From the NCBI GenBank assembly GCA_037179335.1, contig JAKZHN010000007.1, forward strand, positions 186,001 through 250,000: a stretch of DNA of 64,000 nucleotides, in the 5' to 3' direction. Each line of letters opens with the position of its first letter. Within the stretch, counting starts at the first letter, position 1. This stretch comes from Cyclaneusma minus. Lineage: Eukaryota > Ascomycota > Leotiomycetes > Marthamycetales > Marthamycetaceae. Both the position numbers and the translations under genes were made by a program. Under the pieces are notes generated by a model that was not told the DNA's origin, did no database searches, and saw only the letters and a list, made by a program, of their open reading frames with translations. This document shows positions 23,491-34,607 of the stretch, piece by piece.

Positions 23491-25955
23491 ATGGCTTCCA
23501 AGGTTTCGGGCGCAGACTATGATCTGCAGGCTACGAGACGCCGCAATGTGCCATCAACAGACACCAATGGCTCTACTGTCGAGAGCGTCGAGTTGGATGA
23601 GAAGAAGACACAGTTTAAGCAGGTGCGCAACCAGTCCCTAAACCAAGCCTGTCCTGTATAAGTTCTCCTGGCTGACATATGCTGAACAGAAGGAGAAATC
23701 CCTGCTAGAGGTCTTTGATGAGTGGGAGCCGGTGATTGCGCCGTTACTCTTCACCATCCTGGCCTTCTTTACTCGACTTTACAAAATCGGATTGTCACCA
23801 ATTGTCACCTGGGATGAGGCTCAGTACGCATCCCCTTTATACCCTCCAGCCGCAATACACATGTACACCTGACTAACCAAGCAAATAGTTTTGGCAAATT
23901 CGGTTCCCACTACCTCAAACGAGAATTCTACTTCGATGTCCACCCTCCCCTGGGAAAGATGCTGGTTGGCCTCTCCGGCTACCTGGCTGGATACAATGGT
24001 TCATTCGAGTTCAAGTCCGGCGAACAATACCCCCCTGAGCTGGACTACACCTTCATGAGAGCTTTCAACTCCTTCTTTGGAGCTGCTTGCATTCCGCTGG
24101 CATACTTTACTGCAAAGGAATTGAACTTCCGCAGACCGGCTGTGTGGTTTATCACCTTGATGGTTCTGTGCGAGAACTCTTACACGACTATCAGCCGTTT
24201 CATTCTGCTCGACTCGATGCTGCTGTTCTTCACATTCACGACCGTTCTTTGCTGGGCTAGGTTCCACAGATTGCAAAACCAGAGCTTTAGTGCGGAATGG
24301 TTTGCTTGGTTGATGATGACTGGTGTCAGCATTGGATGTGTTTGCAGTGTGAAATGGGTTGGACTCTTCTGCACGGCTCTCGTCGGTTTGTACACTATCG
24401 AGGATCTCTGGAACAAGTTTGGAAACGTCAAGATGCCCAAGGTAAGTCTCTTATGATTTCAGTGTACGGACCTGCAACTGACTTCATCTAGATTGAGCTT
24501 GCGTCCCACGTAGTCGCCAGAGTGATTGGGTTGATTGTCATCCCAATGATGATCTACATGTTCTGTTTCGCTGTCCATTTCTTGATCCTCGAGAACAGTG
24601 GACCTGGAGATGCTCAGATGAGTTCTCTTTTCCAAGCAAACTTGAGAGGAACGGAAGTAGGAAAGAACAGCCCTCTGGAAATCGCCTACGGATCCCGCGC
24701 AACAATCAAGAACATGGGATATGGTGGTGGTCTTCTTCACTCTCACATCCAGACTTACCCCGAAGGCTCGACTCAGCAGCAAATCACTTGCTACCATCAC
24801 AAAGACGCCAACAACGAGTGGTGGTTCTACCCCAACCGATACCAGCCCGAATACAATGAGAACGCCCCCATCAAATATGTTGCTGATGGAGATGTTCTGC
24901 GTCTGATTCACTCTCAGACTGGTCGCAATCTTCACTCCCACGATGTTGCTGCTCCTATCACCAAAGCCGACAAGGAAGTTTCTTGTTACGGTAACACTAC
25001 AATTGGTGATGAGAAGGACCACTGGACCGTGGAGATTGTCAAGGATGTTTCTTCCAGTAAGGATCGCTCCAAGGTCAGGACTCTTACCACCGCTTTCCGA
25101 CTGAAGCACACGTCTCTTGGCTGCTACTTGCGTGCCGGTACCGTGAACTTGCCACAGTGGGGTTTCAAGCAAATCGAGGTGACTTGCACAAAGCAGAACA
25201 ACCCTAAGGATGTCTACACGCACTGGAACGTGGAAGCACACTGGAATGACAAGCGTAAGTGTTTCCCGGCCCTCATCGACTTAACTCACCAGCTAACAAT
25301 GGAAATAGTTCCCGCTGCCGATTCCGGAGCCTACAAATCCCCCTTCATCCAAGACTTCATCCATCTCAACGTCGCCATGATGACCTCCAACAATGCCCTC
25401 GTCCCCGACCCCGACAAGCAAGACGACCTCGCCTCTCAATTCTGGCAATGGCCCATCCTCCACGTCGGCCTGCGCATGTGCGGCTGGGACGACAGCATCG
25501 TCAAGTATTTCCTCCTCGGCAACCCCCTCGTCTACTGGGGCTCGACCGCCTCCCTCGGCGCTCTCGGCCTCCTCGTCTTCTGGTACCTCATCCGCTGGCA
25601 ACGCGGCTACACCGACCTCACGCAAGAGCAAATCGACCACATCCACTACGCCGGCATCTACCCCGTGATCGGCTGGTTCTTGCACTACCTGCCTTTTGTG
25701 GCGATGGCACGCGTTACGTATGTCCATCACTACTACCCGGCGCTGTATTTTGCGATCATCACGTTTGGCTTTTGCACGGATTGGGCAATGAGGAGGCAGA
25801 TGAGGGAGGTGCAGATGGTGGTTTATGGCCTGTTGTATGTGGCGGTGGTGGGGCTCTATGTGCTGTTTATGCCCATCAGTTGGGGTATGGTGGGGCCGAA
25901 CAGGAATTATTCGTACTTGAAGTGGTTTGATTCGTGGAGGGTTACGGATGGCTAG
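23491..25955 (+). CDS. pmt2: Dolichyl-phosphate-mannose protein O-mannosyltransferase, Pmt2 family
   Basis: Five exons (23491-23622, 23690-23823, 23889-24441, 24492-25254, 25309-25955) give about 742 residues. The enzyme transfers mannose from dolichyl phosphate to Ser/Thr of secretory proteins in the ER membrane. The conserved luminal Asp-Glu pair lies in VTWDEAHFGKFGSHY, the His being completed across intron 2. FYFDVHPPLGKML and SRFILLDSMLLFF are further signature segments. LILENSGPGDAQMSSLFQA marks the Pmt2 subgroup. The central luminal MIR domain includes LLHSHIQTYPEGSTQQQITCY and LIHSQTGRNLHSHD. C-terminal membrane helices end with NYSYLKWFDSWRVTDG. All introns are canonical and short. 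GH72 and other wall proteins in the genome would be typical clients. Confidence 0.96.
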
Positions 25956-26846
25956 ATCGAAGGTATGAAAGAGAGAGAGAGAGAGACTATGGCCAAGAAG
26001 AGTTGAAGTGAATCCCCTCTGCCAGGGGGCTTCCGATTCTGCCAGTGAGCCTCTGACTCTTCGGCAAGGGAGCCAGCACATGGCTCTCACAGCAGCGAAT
26101 ACTTCAAGCTTGTCTTTTCTACTAGTTAGATACGAATGCGCGGCGCGGATGAAATTCGGGCCTCTGGCAATGCATGGGTGTGGTCTTTCAAGAGGATATG
26201 AAATGTACTAGTACTACAGGGAGTTTCTTAAAAGCGAAGAAATTACACAAAAGTCGCCTTTTCCAAATTGTTGGAGCAAACAAGATAGCTATGTGCATGG
26301 GAATGGTCGGTTCACTAAATCAATAGCCATATTGATTCATCCCTTTTCTCCGCTGGGCTACGGCTAGTCGTGAAATTCAGCCGTCAGCGACTAGTCAATG
26401 CGGGACATTCTTGGACATCACTCAGCACGGCTCTTGGGCTAGTCAACAAAGCAAACCTGAAAGAAATCAAGAATGCCCCTTGTCCAGACATACAAAGCAT
26501 TCTATTTCTCAACATTTCATTCCTTTGTCTCACGCCCCCTCCCTCAAAACAAGCCCATCACAACCCGCCAACAACCACAAAACAACCCCCACAACCTCCA
26601 CATCACAGCATCCCTCAGTCTACAAAAGCCCAGCCACGACCTGCCATACTTCCTTTTCTCTTCGCCATCTTCAAAACGACGGACATTGACTGCCCCTCAG
26701 CTTCAAGATCAACTAGCAACCAAACAAACCAAACAAACCAAACACACCAAACACACCAAACACACCAAACACCCAACAACCAACCAACCATACCAAGTAA
26801 GTTTCTCCACTCATATACTCTTCGCTAACCTCCCAGAACCGCAACC
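25956..26846. other. Intergenic, no gene seen apart from UTR repeats
   Basis: A GAGA-rich run follows pmt2 (25965-25987). From 26520 the strand becomes C/A-rich with almost no G and leads into the leader of the next ORF. Confidence 0.45.
26707..26775. repeat. CCAAACA microsatellite in a 5' leader
   Basis: Short tandem units of AACCAAACA and CACCAAACA are repeated about eight times just upstream of the 26847 ORF, within its likely 5' UTR. Confidence 0.8.
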
Positions 26847-27248
26847 ATGGAAGCCAACGCCAGCACCACCGCGAAGTCCCGCTCCTCATCCTCCTCAGAC
26901 ACCCCACGCATCTACACGCACGCCGCCTGCCAACACACGCGCACCCACTCCCCCCACGCTTCCGAAAAATTCCACGTCGTCTCTGCAAATGCAATCGTCT
27001 CAGTCAAGTCATCCAATTCCTCATCTCAATCCCATTCACGCCAGCTCGTTCCTCGCCTGCTCGTCGACAAGTATGTGATTACTGAACCGGCTTGTTGTCA
27101 AGATTGCCGTCTTAGTAAAGTGCTGCTTGCGGCTTATGACGAGTTTAGGGTTGAGGGGTTGGAGGGGTTGGCGGAGGAGTGCGGGCTGGGGGATGGGGTG
27201 GGGGAGCTGGAGGAGGGGTTGGGGGGGTTTGTCGATTTGGGGAGGTAG
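26847..27248 (+). CDS. Small Cys/His-containing protein, unknown
   Basis: A 133-codon single-exon ORF begins MEANASTTAKSRSSSSSDTP with a good start context (GCAACCATGG). It contains an H/C cluster (HAACQHTRTHSPH) and later CCQDC, which could bind metal. It ends with a Gly/Glu-rich acidic tail. The codon pattern suggests a real gene. The 3' end lies only 80 bp before a poorly assembled gap, so the C-terminus should be treated with caution. No known family is recognised. Confidence 0.5.
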   Translation: MEANASTTAKSRSSSSSDTPRIYTHAACQHTRTHSPHASEKFHVVSANAIVSVKSSNSSSQSHSRQLVPRLLVDKYVITEPACCQDCRLSKVLLAAYDEFRVEGLEGLAEECGLGDGVGELEEGLGGFVDLGR

Positions 27249-27326
27249 GTTGACGGGGTGAGGGGGGAGGTGGGAATATGGGAGGTGGGTGGTAGGTGAA
27301 GGTATGGTATGGTAAGTCATTTCTTT

Positions 27327-27438
27327 GGGGGGGGGGGGGGGGGGGGTTTTGGGGTTTGTTTTGGGCTGGGGTGAACATTTGGTTTTGGTGGGTGTTGAAT
27401 AAAAATTTTTTCCCCCCATTGGGATGTAAANNNNNNNN

Positions 27439-27504
<66 letters not shown>
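27327..27504. other. Assembly gap with homopolymer flanks
   Basis: A run of 20 G (27327-27346) is followed by about 84 bp of homopolymer-rich sequence, eight N (27431-27438) and 66 C (27439-27504). The intervening words (AAAAATTTTTTCCCCCC and similar) look like low-quality consensus. Coding calls across this interval are not reliable. Confidence 0.9.
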
Positions 27505-28226
27505 TTTGGGGTTTGGTGAGGGCGAGGCTGGACCTTGTCGTTTGGGTTGGTTGTACTCTCTCTTTTTTGCCCCCCTTGGTGAGTAAAGGTAATACATACA
27601 AATGTCTTTAAACCACTTTTTTTGTTATGCTCGCTGAAAGACGTGAGATGAAGTGAATGCAAATTGGCTGAAAACGTATATGTGAGCGAAACGAGGGAGT
27701 ATAGACTGCATATCCGAGAATGTCTCAATTTTCTCGAGTTTCCAAACTCGGAATCGGCGTTCTTGAAGTTCTTGGAATTAGTACCATGGAGTGAAAGAGC
27801 TTCGCAAGGGCATTCTAACGAGTCCAAACTTATGCAAAACGAGTGCGAAATGATACCGTGGCGAGGAAAAGTATGGTTGTTGGGAATGGGTAGGCGAAGG
27901 GGGATCGGTTGAGCTTGGTCGAGGGGGCCGGACGGTCGATGTGCAACGAAGCTAAGTGAGAAAATTGGCACGTAGCCATCACCGACTGCTTGAGGTTTCT
28001 GTCGGTCCCCAAAGTTTAAAGTTCTGCCGATTCCGAGATCTCTGTCGACTGCAGCGTTTCTGTTGATCATGTGTTGTCTGTCAAGCACCGACTAAGGATA
28101 CGGTGGTATAGGCGAGTCTTAAAACATCGATGTGAGGACCATCAACGAACGCAAATTACCACATGAAGCCAGCCGGATCTTCCTTTCCCCCTACCTCAAG
28201 GCCCTTTCCATCTCCATCCCATGCCC
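27505..28226. other. Intergenic right of the gap
   Basis: No coding segment is seen. The sequence regains normal complexity after about 27600. Confidence 0.4.
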
Positions 28227-29226
28227 TCACAACTCCCCCTTCTCAACCATCCCCCTGATAACCGCCACAGTCCCCTCCACCGCCTTCTTCGCCATCTCCT
28301 GCATCCCTGCCTGCTTCTTCACAGCATCTTCTTCCTCCCCACTTTTCTCTCCCATTGATCCTCCACTCAACGGAATTTCAAAAGTGAAGGTTAACCACAG
28401 ATCTTCGGGCGTGCCTTTGGCACCGCGCGAGACTATGTTCTGCACTTTTTGGCCGTTGGGGTGGCCGCAGAAGACTTCGATGCCTGCGTTTGCTTCAGGC
28501 TGTGTAGTGTTAGTGTGTGGGATCTTGATAGTGAGATTGGGAAGAAGATGAGGAAAATTACTCACGGTGATGGGCGCAACGTGAGTGATCTTCTCTTTCG
28601 TGCTACCGATTGGTGGAGGGATACCTGCAAATGTAAGAAGATCAGCTTTTCGGTACTTGGGTACGATTTTCATGTATTGGCGTAGAAACTGAGGTGAGTT
28701 TCGATGGAGCGATTGAAATTGTTCCTTGTAGTATCTTACCGGGCTTGAGCTCGACTTCACGAAGTACATAGTCGTCGGTTTCTTCAAGAATTTTGCAATC
28801 TTGCATAACGGGAAGGAAGAGCTGGGGCTTCCTGCACGATTTCAGGAGGTTTTGTTAGCCGGGTGAACGTCCTCGTATTGTCCCTTTTTCCTTGCTTGGT
28901 GGAAGCCAGGATGCTTTGGATTCTTGCAAAGGGGGCAGAGGTGATGTGTTTTGTATTCTTGAGCCCCAACGCCTTGCTGGGAGAGCAAAGGGGGAATTGG
29001 GTAGCGTCGTGTGGATTGATAGTTCCTCGCGGAAAGGGTCCTTGACTATTCGGTGGGAGATGATGTAGAAAATGGCTGCTTGATTTGGGATAAGAATTAA
29101 GAAATGAGACACGAACCGCACTTTCAGCTCGAGGCCTTTCCATAACTGCTCCATCGTCAGGACCGTCTTCTCGCCTTCGGGATTCACAGGCAATGTGGCG
29201 GCGGCGAAGAAGCTTGTGGGGGCCAT
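28227..29226 (-). CDS. DUF1857 / SRPBCC-fold protein
   Basis: Four exons starting at ATG 29226 (MAPTSFFAAATLPVNP) and ending at TGA 28227 give about 165-170 residues. Splicing joins GLELKVR to KPQLFLPVMQDC, then ELKPG to IPPPIGSTKEKI, then VAPIT to PEANAGIEVFCG. The order (short N-terminal helix region, ILEETDDYVLREVELKPG, APIT, a strand region with SRGAKGTPEDLWLTFTFE, then a long C-terminal helix) fits the small fungal DUF1857 proteins of the START/SRPBCC ligand-binding superfamily. The first intron is long (about 290 bp) with a non-consensus GTTCGT donor. Some DUF1857 proteins lie in secondary-metabolite clusters, but nothing here shows a cluster beyond the adjacent P450 relic. Substrate unknown. 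Confidence 0.8.
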
Positions 29227-29946
29227 TCTCGATATGCTAGTGTTAAGCTTCTGTCAAGTTTCTTCTGGTCGTTGACCGTTGTATGCTACAGCCAACTTAA
29301 TCGGAGGTAAAGCTTCAAGAATGTTGACCTAGAGTCTAGAGGAAGTTACGATGGATATATAGACTTGTCCTCACAAGACACGTGATGGGCTCAAGTTCCA
29401 CAAGGCTTAGTGCTTCGGGTAGTCTAATGGTTGACGCCATCACTTCAGTACGCCGCCTGTGCCGCGTTCATGCAGCCTTTGCGAGGGTGGAGGCCACATA
29501 ATTGATCAAAGAGCTTTGGCAGCTGGTTGTGTCTTGAATCTTGATGAGAATTCGGCGCATCTATAATTTCGGATTTTTGTATTCTAGAAACCCGCCGCTA
29601 AGCCCAATTAGGGCAGAGAATCGGCTTGACTCCCAGCCCGAGTCGGAGACACTTTTTGCCGATTCCAGCCATCCGGCACTCCCCTCCGTCGTCAACTTCA
29701 ATGACCCGACAAGCCCAAGAGATCAGGTAAGGAAGAGCCAAGAGGCACTCGAAACTACTCTGCCTTGGACATTTTCTCTCTCGTCTTTGTCTTCCAGCTT
29801 CATCCCGTCTTGCAGCCACACAACACACACTAAAATCTAGGAATCCAAGATCTCAAAAGAAGAACCCAAGCTCCAACCTTTTCGTCTCGAATCCTCCCAC
29901 CTGTGACCTGCAGGCTCCCACAGAGGACGGAGGTTTCAATCTTGGC
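29227..29946. other. Intergenic, possible tRNA-like fragment
   Basis: Around 29417-29440 the words GGTAGTCTAATGGTTGACG resemble a tRNA D arm/A box, but no B box or closing acceptor stem follows. Otherwise no gene is seen. Confidence 0.35.
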
Positions 29947-30730
29947 TCAAGCAGCAACAGGCGAGATGGAAATTTTGACATGGGGTCCACGGAAAACAGG
30001 CAAGAAGGCTTCCTTGAAGACGAGTTCCCCCGGACTTGACGCGTTGAGAGCCATATAAAACCGACGAAACAGTCGGAGTGGCCATTGCCAGAAACAGCTC
30101 GACCCAGGCGAGACTTATCCCAAGACACATCCTCGGGCCACGTCCGAACGCAACCAGCCAATTGTCCAACCCCGGATTTTCCAACCAGTGCTCGGGTCTG
30201 GATATATTCGGCGATGGGAAGATTTCAGCATTATAATGCACGAATGTACTGCCTATTGATACGATTGTGCCGCCGGGGACTCGTACTCCATCGATCAAAG
30301 CTCCTTCGGGGGGCACGATGCGGGGAAATCCTGAGATGACACCGGAGGCCATTCGTAACGACTCCTCGACGCAAGCTGTGAGATACGGCAGTTTCTCCAA
30401 GTCCCGAATGGACGGCGAGTCTGAAGCACGCAGGATTGCCTTGGTCAGCTCACTCTTTAGCTTGATTACCAGACTCGGAGATTTGAGCATATGATATGTG
30501 CCGATCATCAGCGCATGTCCAACGGTGTCAACCCCCGCAAACATCAGCGCCTGCGCCTCTTCGTACAGACTCACGGCAGTCGGAACAGCGCCAGTCTTTT
30601 GCTCCTCCTTACTCATCAGCGAGTGATATATCGTCTGACTATGCGGCAGCTGGCTAAGCTGTTCCTCCGGATTCCCAGACTCAAATGCTCGCATCTTTCG
30701 TTCAAAATACTATCAACCTCGGCAAACAAG
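29947..30730 (-). pseudogene. Cytochrome P450 pseudogene, N-terminally truncated with frameshifts
   Basis: The segment encodes the C-terminal half of a fungal P450. It has the I-helix ALMFAGVDTVGHALMIGTYH, the K-helix ExxR in ACVEESLRMAS, the PRIVPPEGALIDG strand and the heme-binding loop VAFGRGPRMCLGISLAWVEL. Near 30070 the frame shifts: the natural continuation (LFRRF ... FLPVFRGPHVKISISP) is in another frame and ends at 29947. A second shift lies near 30695, where VDSILNER is out of frame with the downstream RAFESGNPEEQ. The membrane anchor and first roughly 250 residues are absent. It cannot make a normal enzyme as it stands. Confidence 0.88.
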
Positions 30731-30913
30731 AGCAAAGTAAAAAAGTATGACATAGAATGGAAAAGGACGGTTCTAAGCCACTCAGATAGGCAAGTTGCAC
30801 AAGTGGCAAAGCAGTGGCAAAGCAACGAGGAACAATCAAAAACAAAAATGTTGGTTCGCCATCTGGCATCTTCTTATACCCTACACGCTAGGTACCTTTC
30901 AAGTCTACAAACT

Positions 30914-32046
30914 CTACCACCCATCACCACCCGCTCCCTCCTCGTACTCACCCCCTAGTCTTATGCCCCTAACAACAGGCGCCTTCCACCCCTTCTCCCC
31001 AAAAATCTCCTCCGTTTTCTCAAAATCCCCCCTCAGCCTCTCCACCTCTCTTTTCACCTGCCTATCATCTCCATCTCCCTCTCCCTCTTCATCAATATCC
31101 ATAAACCTCTCCGTACCCCTCCTCGGCCACCTCTCCACTCTTCCCACCACAAAAACAGTCTCAAGCGGCATGCCCAACATAGGAGACTCAACAACACGGT
31201 TTTTCAGACCGCAGAGGCTTTCGGTGTTGAGAGGGACGCGCACGGAGACAGCGAGGTGCCGGATCGAGAGGCGTTGGGAGGGACGGATGCCGGTGAGGAA
31301 GATGGGGATGTCGGCGGGGTAGGTGAGGTGGATGAAGAAGAGCTGTGTGGGGGTTAGCGCTGGGTTTTGACTTGCGGGTGAACAGGGGGAGATGGGAATT
31401 GGTATGAGTGCCTCTGGCGAGGGTGCAGTGGAGATTTTGGGCAATGGGATGGAAAGGGGGAGTGGAAGAGAGGAAGAGCGGTAAAGTATGGATATGAGGT
31501 CGGTTTTGCAGACTGCTTGGGCTTTGACGTACTATTTCGTTCTGGTATTTGATATATGCTTTTGGTGCGAAGGCTGTCACTAAGCTATGGCAAGATTAGT
31601 ATTCTTCCACTGGAGCACTTGCAATGAGAATACATGTAAGTTACATAGCCTTTCCAGCTCTGGCTCGCAGACACCATTGACATCCAGTAACCTGAAACTG
31701 TCCATCATCATCTTCAAATTGAAAAAGTGGAAAAATACCTAGGAACAGCCTCAAGATAAAGCGTCGTAAAAGCCGGCTCATAGTATTTAAGAGCCAATGC
31801 GCGCGTTTCACGTGATACATGTAAAAGCACAGGAATCGGAGCGGACGTATAGTAGTTGTAAGTTCCAGTGACGCCACGGCCGGGACGGTGACGTTCGGAA
31901 GAGTTGGAGGGAACTGGATTGCGGGTTATGAAGAGTGGGAGAATGCGGGGGGCTGTGAGGATGTCGGAGTAGATTTTGAGACGGAGTTCGGGCGGGAGGA
32001 GGGGGAAGAGGGTGAATTGTTTGAGTGGAGGAGATGGGTTTTGCAT
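30914..32046 (-). CDS. 2EXR-domain protein 1, unknown function
   Basis: Exon 1 starts at ATG 32046 and contains FTLFPLLPPELRLKIYSDIL, the hallmark of the fungal 2EXR (F-box-like) family, then LLHVSRETRALALKYYEPAF. A later exon begins near 31531 (YVKAQAVCKTDLISILYR) after an AAATAG acceptor and encodes FFIHLTYPADIPIFLTG and an acidic region to about 30956. There a strong GTGAGT donor suggests one more exon; otherwise it stops at 30914. The exon 1 donor is ambiguous (GTTCCT or GTATTT near 31745). 2EXR proteins are numerous in Pezizomycotina and their role is unknown. Confidence 0.6.
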
Positions 32047-33357
32047 GGTGAAATGTTGATGGTCGGCTTTGCTTGAGAGGGGATATTGGGAATGGGGAAT
32101 GGCGAGTCTGAGAGAGTTGGAAAACGTCCAGGAGATTGACAATTGGAGTGATTGGAGACTGGGGGAGGACCATCTGAATTTTCGAATTTTTATAGGATCA
32201 CGAACCATTTGTATGTTTTCAGAAAAGGGTGCCTACCTAGATTCTTGACAGATCGACAATGTCCGAGTGTATGTCGCTGGACAGGGATCGGCACCAGCTG
32301 TCAGACGTGGCTGAGTCCCGCTACCAACAAGGCAACAACGGACATACCCTGATCCGTCGTAATTAACACACAGAAAATAAAAGAAGTCCAAGTATACGCT
32401 TGAACTTCAATTCGGACTTACAGTGGGAGGCAAAAAAGTCTGAATACGGTCCGCAGTCTCCGAATAACTGGGAATATCCTAAAGAACCAGGAATATTCCC
32501 AATGACTATGAATATTCCAGGTCCTTGAAATATCTCAAGTGATTTGGCCTTGCGACATACCAAGTTATTTGGAACATTCCAAGCAACTGAAAGTATTCCG
32601 AGTGATTGAGAATATGGTCACCCCCTGATCTCACCCGTATGCAGACTTTTTGCATGGCACTATAACCAGATGTTGAAACCTTCGGGAATTGAGAAAAGCT
32701 AACTTGAAAAGCTGTCCTTGACAAAGCCAGTGACTGAATGGAAGGTAACAAGGTTGGCAGCTATTCTATCATGCAACACTTGTCCGCAGCTTGTCAGTCA
32801 CCGCCCTGTATCTAGGCCCGTCACTAACCTGTCAATTTTCTGAACCTTCTAAAAAACAGGGGGCTACAAAGCCTATTTGGCTCACTTACAGTCGCCACAT
32901 CTCCTCTTCTCTCACAAGTGATCGACTCCGTAGACTTGACACAACAGAAGAGAAGCACTCAAAAGGCTTCTTTGTTTCCACGGCTTAAGCATTGAGAATA
33001 CTCGCTGGAGAAAGGACTAGCTTTTAGAAGAATTTGAATTCATCAGAACATACTTGCTTGCTGTGCTCATAATTGCTGTTTCCTGATGGAAGAATCAACG
33101 AATGCCCAGCCACCCCGCGCCTATCTGTACATGCCGTGTTCATAACGCATCAAGATCGTTCATTACACGCAGAAAAGAGAGAAAACGACAAACAATCCCA
33201 GCCAGCCAGCCCTCCAGCAATATCCATGCAACAATGTTATTCGTTGCCCGTCATCTGTTCGTAAAGTAGTCCCAATTTCCCGTATTCCCTTCCGCTTCGC
33301 CCATGGTATCAAGGAAAGCCGCTTTGCCTGGAACTCCAAATAGAAGACCCGATAAAA
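32047..33357. other. Intergenic with MITE copy 2
   Basis: Apart from the element at 32421-32662 I see no gene. The sequence after 32700 is ordinary and AT-balanced. Confidence 0.45.
32421..32662. mobile_element. TA-type MITE, copy 2 (242 bp)
   Basis: The left end is CAGTGGGAGGCAAAAAAGTC, and the right end reads as an inverted imperfect copy (TAGTGCCATGCAAAAAGTC on the minus strand). It is flanked by TA at 32419-32420 and 32663-32664. The interior has no coding capacity and is full of GGAATATTCC-like words. TIRs starting CAGT with a TA target duplication are typical of Tc1/mariner-pogo (Fot1-like) non-autonomous elements. Confidence 0.82.
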
Positions 33358-34607
33358 TCAAGACTGCACAATGATCGCTGCCCGTGCATAGTGTTCTGGA
33401 AAGGCCTTCGCAATCAGCTTGAGAAGTAGGCAAAATGCAGTCTTGAAGGGGAGCTTCATCATCCTCATAAGCGCTCTTCGTTTGCGGTGGTAGTTTGGCA
33501 TGTTGCGGAAATGGTACATCGCAGACTGTCGATATTCATGCTCTCGGCGTTTCACCTCCTCGCGGGACACCTTCTCAAACATGATGCGGAACTGGATCTT
33601 GGCCCAATCCTTGTCTTCCCATTTGACCATGTTCGCAAAGGTTCGGTCCATGGAGGCCACGATTGGGGGTGGGATGGGGTACACTTTCTCTTCCTGCAGA
33701 GCGAACAGCGGATGTGTTTCGCTGTAGGTCGGCTGGATTCTCGTCATGTTGCTGATGGCAATTGTCAACTCCTTGAGTCTCTTGAACAAACTGGGAGCTG
33801 GAAGCGTCCACTCCCATTCGAAGAAGCAGTATGCGTTGACTGCGAGATATTTGATGATCTCGAGGTCATCGGCGCCATCCCTTCCGTGAACAAGATCATC
33901 CTCGTGATCGGGGCACTTGCAGTAACGCAGTTGAGTTTGTTCGCATCGAGTCCATCCCGCGCGCCCATTAGCAAAGAGCATTAGCAGAGGGTCAACACTG
34001 CACTGTCCGAAATACAGCGTGTCGATGGTCGGATTGAAGTAAATCTGCGGAGGAGTTCCAGTTGCTGCAATTCCGAACCTAAGCTTGTAGAATTTGAGAG
34101 TGTGCTCCCGTGACTCGCGGCAGATAAACTACAGCATATGGGTTAGCACTTTGCTAATATCAAAGTCGAAAAGCCCCAGGGCCCTTGGTGGCGGTTCGGA
34201 AGAATGAAGACCAGTTTGAGCAAGAGACTATATAAGAGTGAAAGGCAGATTGATGGCCGAGGATTACTCACCAAAGTGACTGGAGGGGGCGTCTTGGATC
34301 TCCAGTCTTTACCCCTGGCCTCTCCCTCGACGGCAACCAGCCTGGGTACCAGCATAACATGCTCCCAAATCTGGAGTCGGAGCTCTATAGGCAGTATGTC
34401 GAGGGCGGATACTCCAAGGGCCTTGTAGTCAGGAAGCTGACAAGGCGGCGCTACCAGGTCCACCTGCAAACCTTCCGATTGCCTTTCCTCAGGCAGAGGA
34501 CTGGACAGAAATTCTTTCAAGGGAATTTCCTGGCTCGCGGAGCTGGCGGCGCATTTGCGACGATCACGCCAACGCGTAAGGATGGACATTGCTGCGGCGG
34601 CTTCCAT
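33358..34607 (-). CDS. 2EXR-domain protein 2, unknown function
   Basis: Two exons (34607-34272 and 34128-33358) give about 369 residues. The 2EXR core is SALDILPIELRLQIWEHVML in exon 1. Exon 2 gives FICRESREHTLKFYKLRFG and YFNPTIDTLYFGQCSVDPL, the classic family continuation. The C-terminal part is Lys/Arg-rich and helical, with YHRKRRALMRMMKLPFK. The donor GTGAGT and acceptor GCTGTAG are canonical and in phase. The start at 34607 was chosen as the first ATG in frame; a second Met lies 7 codons on. It is the second 2EXR gene within 3 kb on this strand, but the two share only the family motif. Confidence 0.82.

Noticed and set aside
24459..25241. Minus-strand ORF of 260 codons
   Set aside because: It is antisense to Pmt2 exon 4, which has unmistakable family motifs.
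27036..28088. Minus-strand ORF of 350 codons crossing the gap
   Set aside because: It runs through N bases and a poly-C tract, giving a poly-Gly artefact.
29417..29500. tRNA-like start GGTAGTCTAATGGTT
   Set aside because: Only a D-arm-like segment is present. There is no B box, T arm or matching acceptor stem.
28227..30730. An intact secondary-metabolite cluster
   Set aside because: Only a DUF1857 gene and a broken P450 are present. No core synthase is seen in the window.
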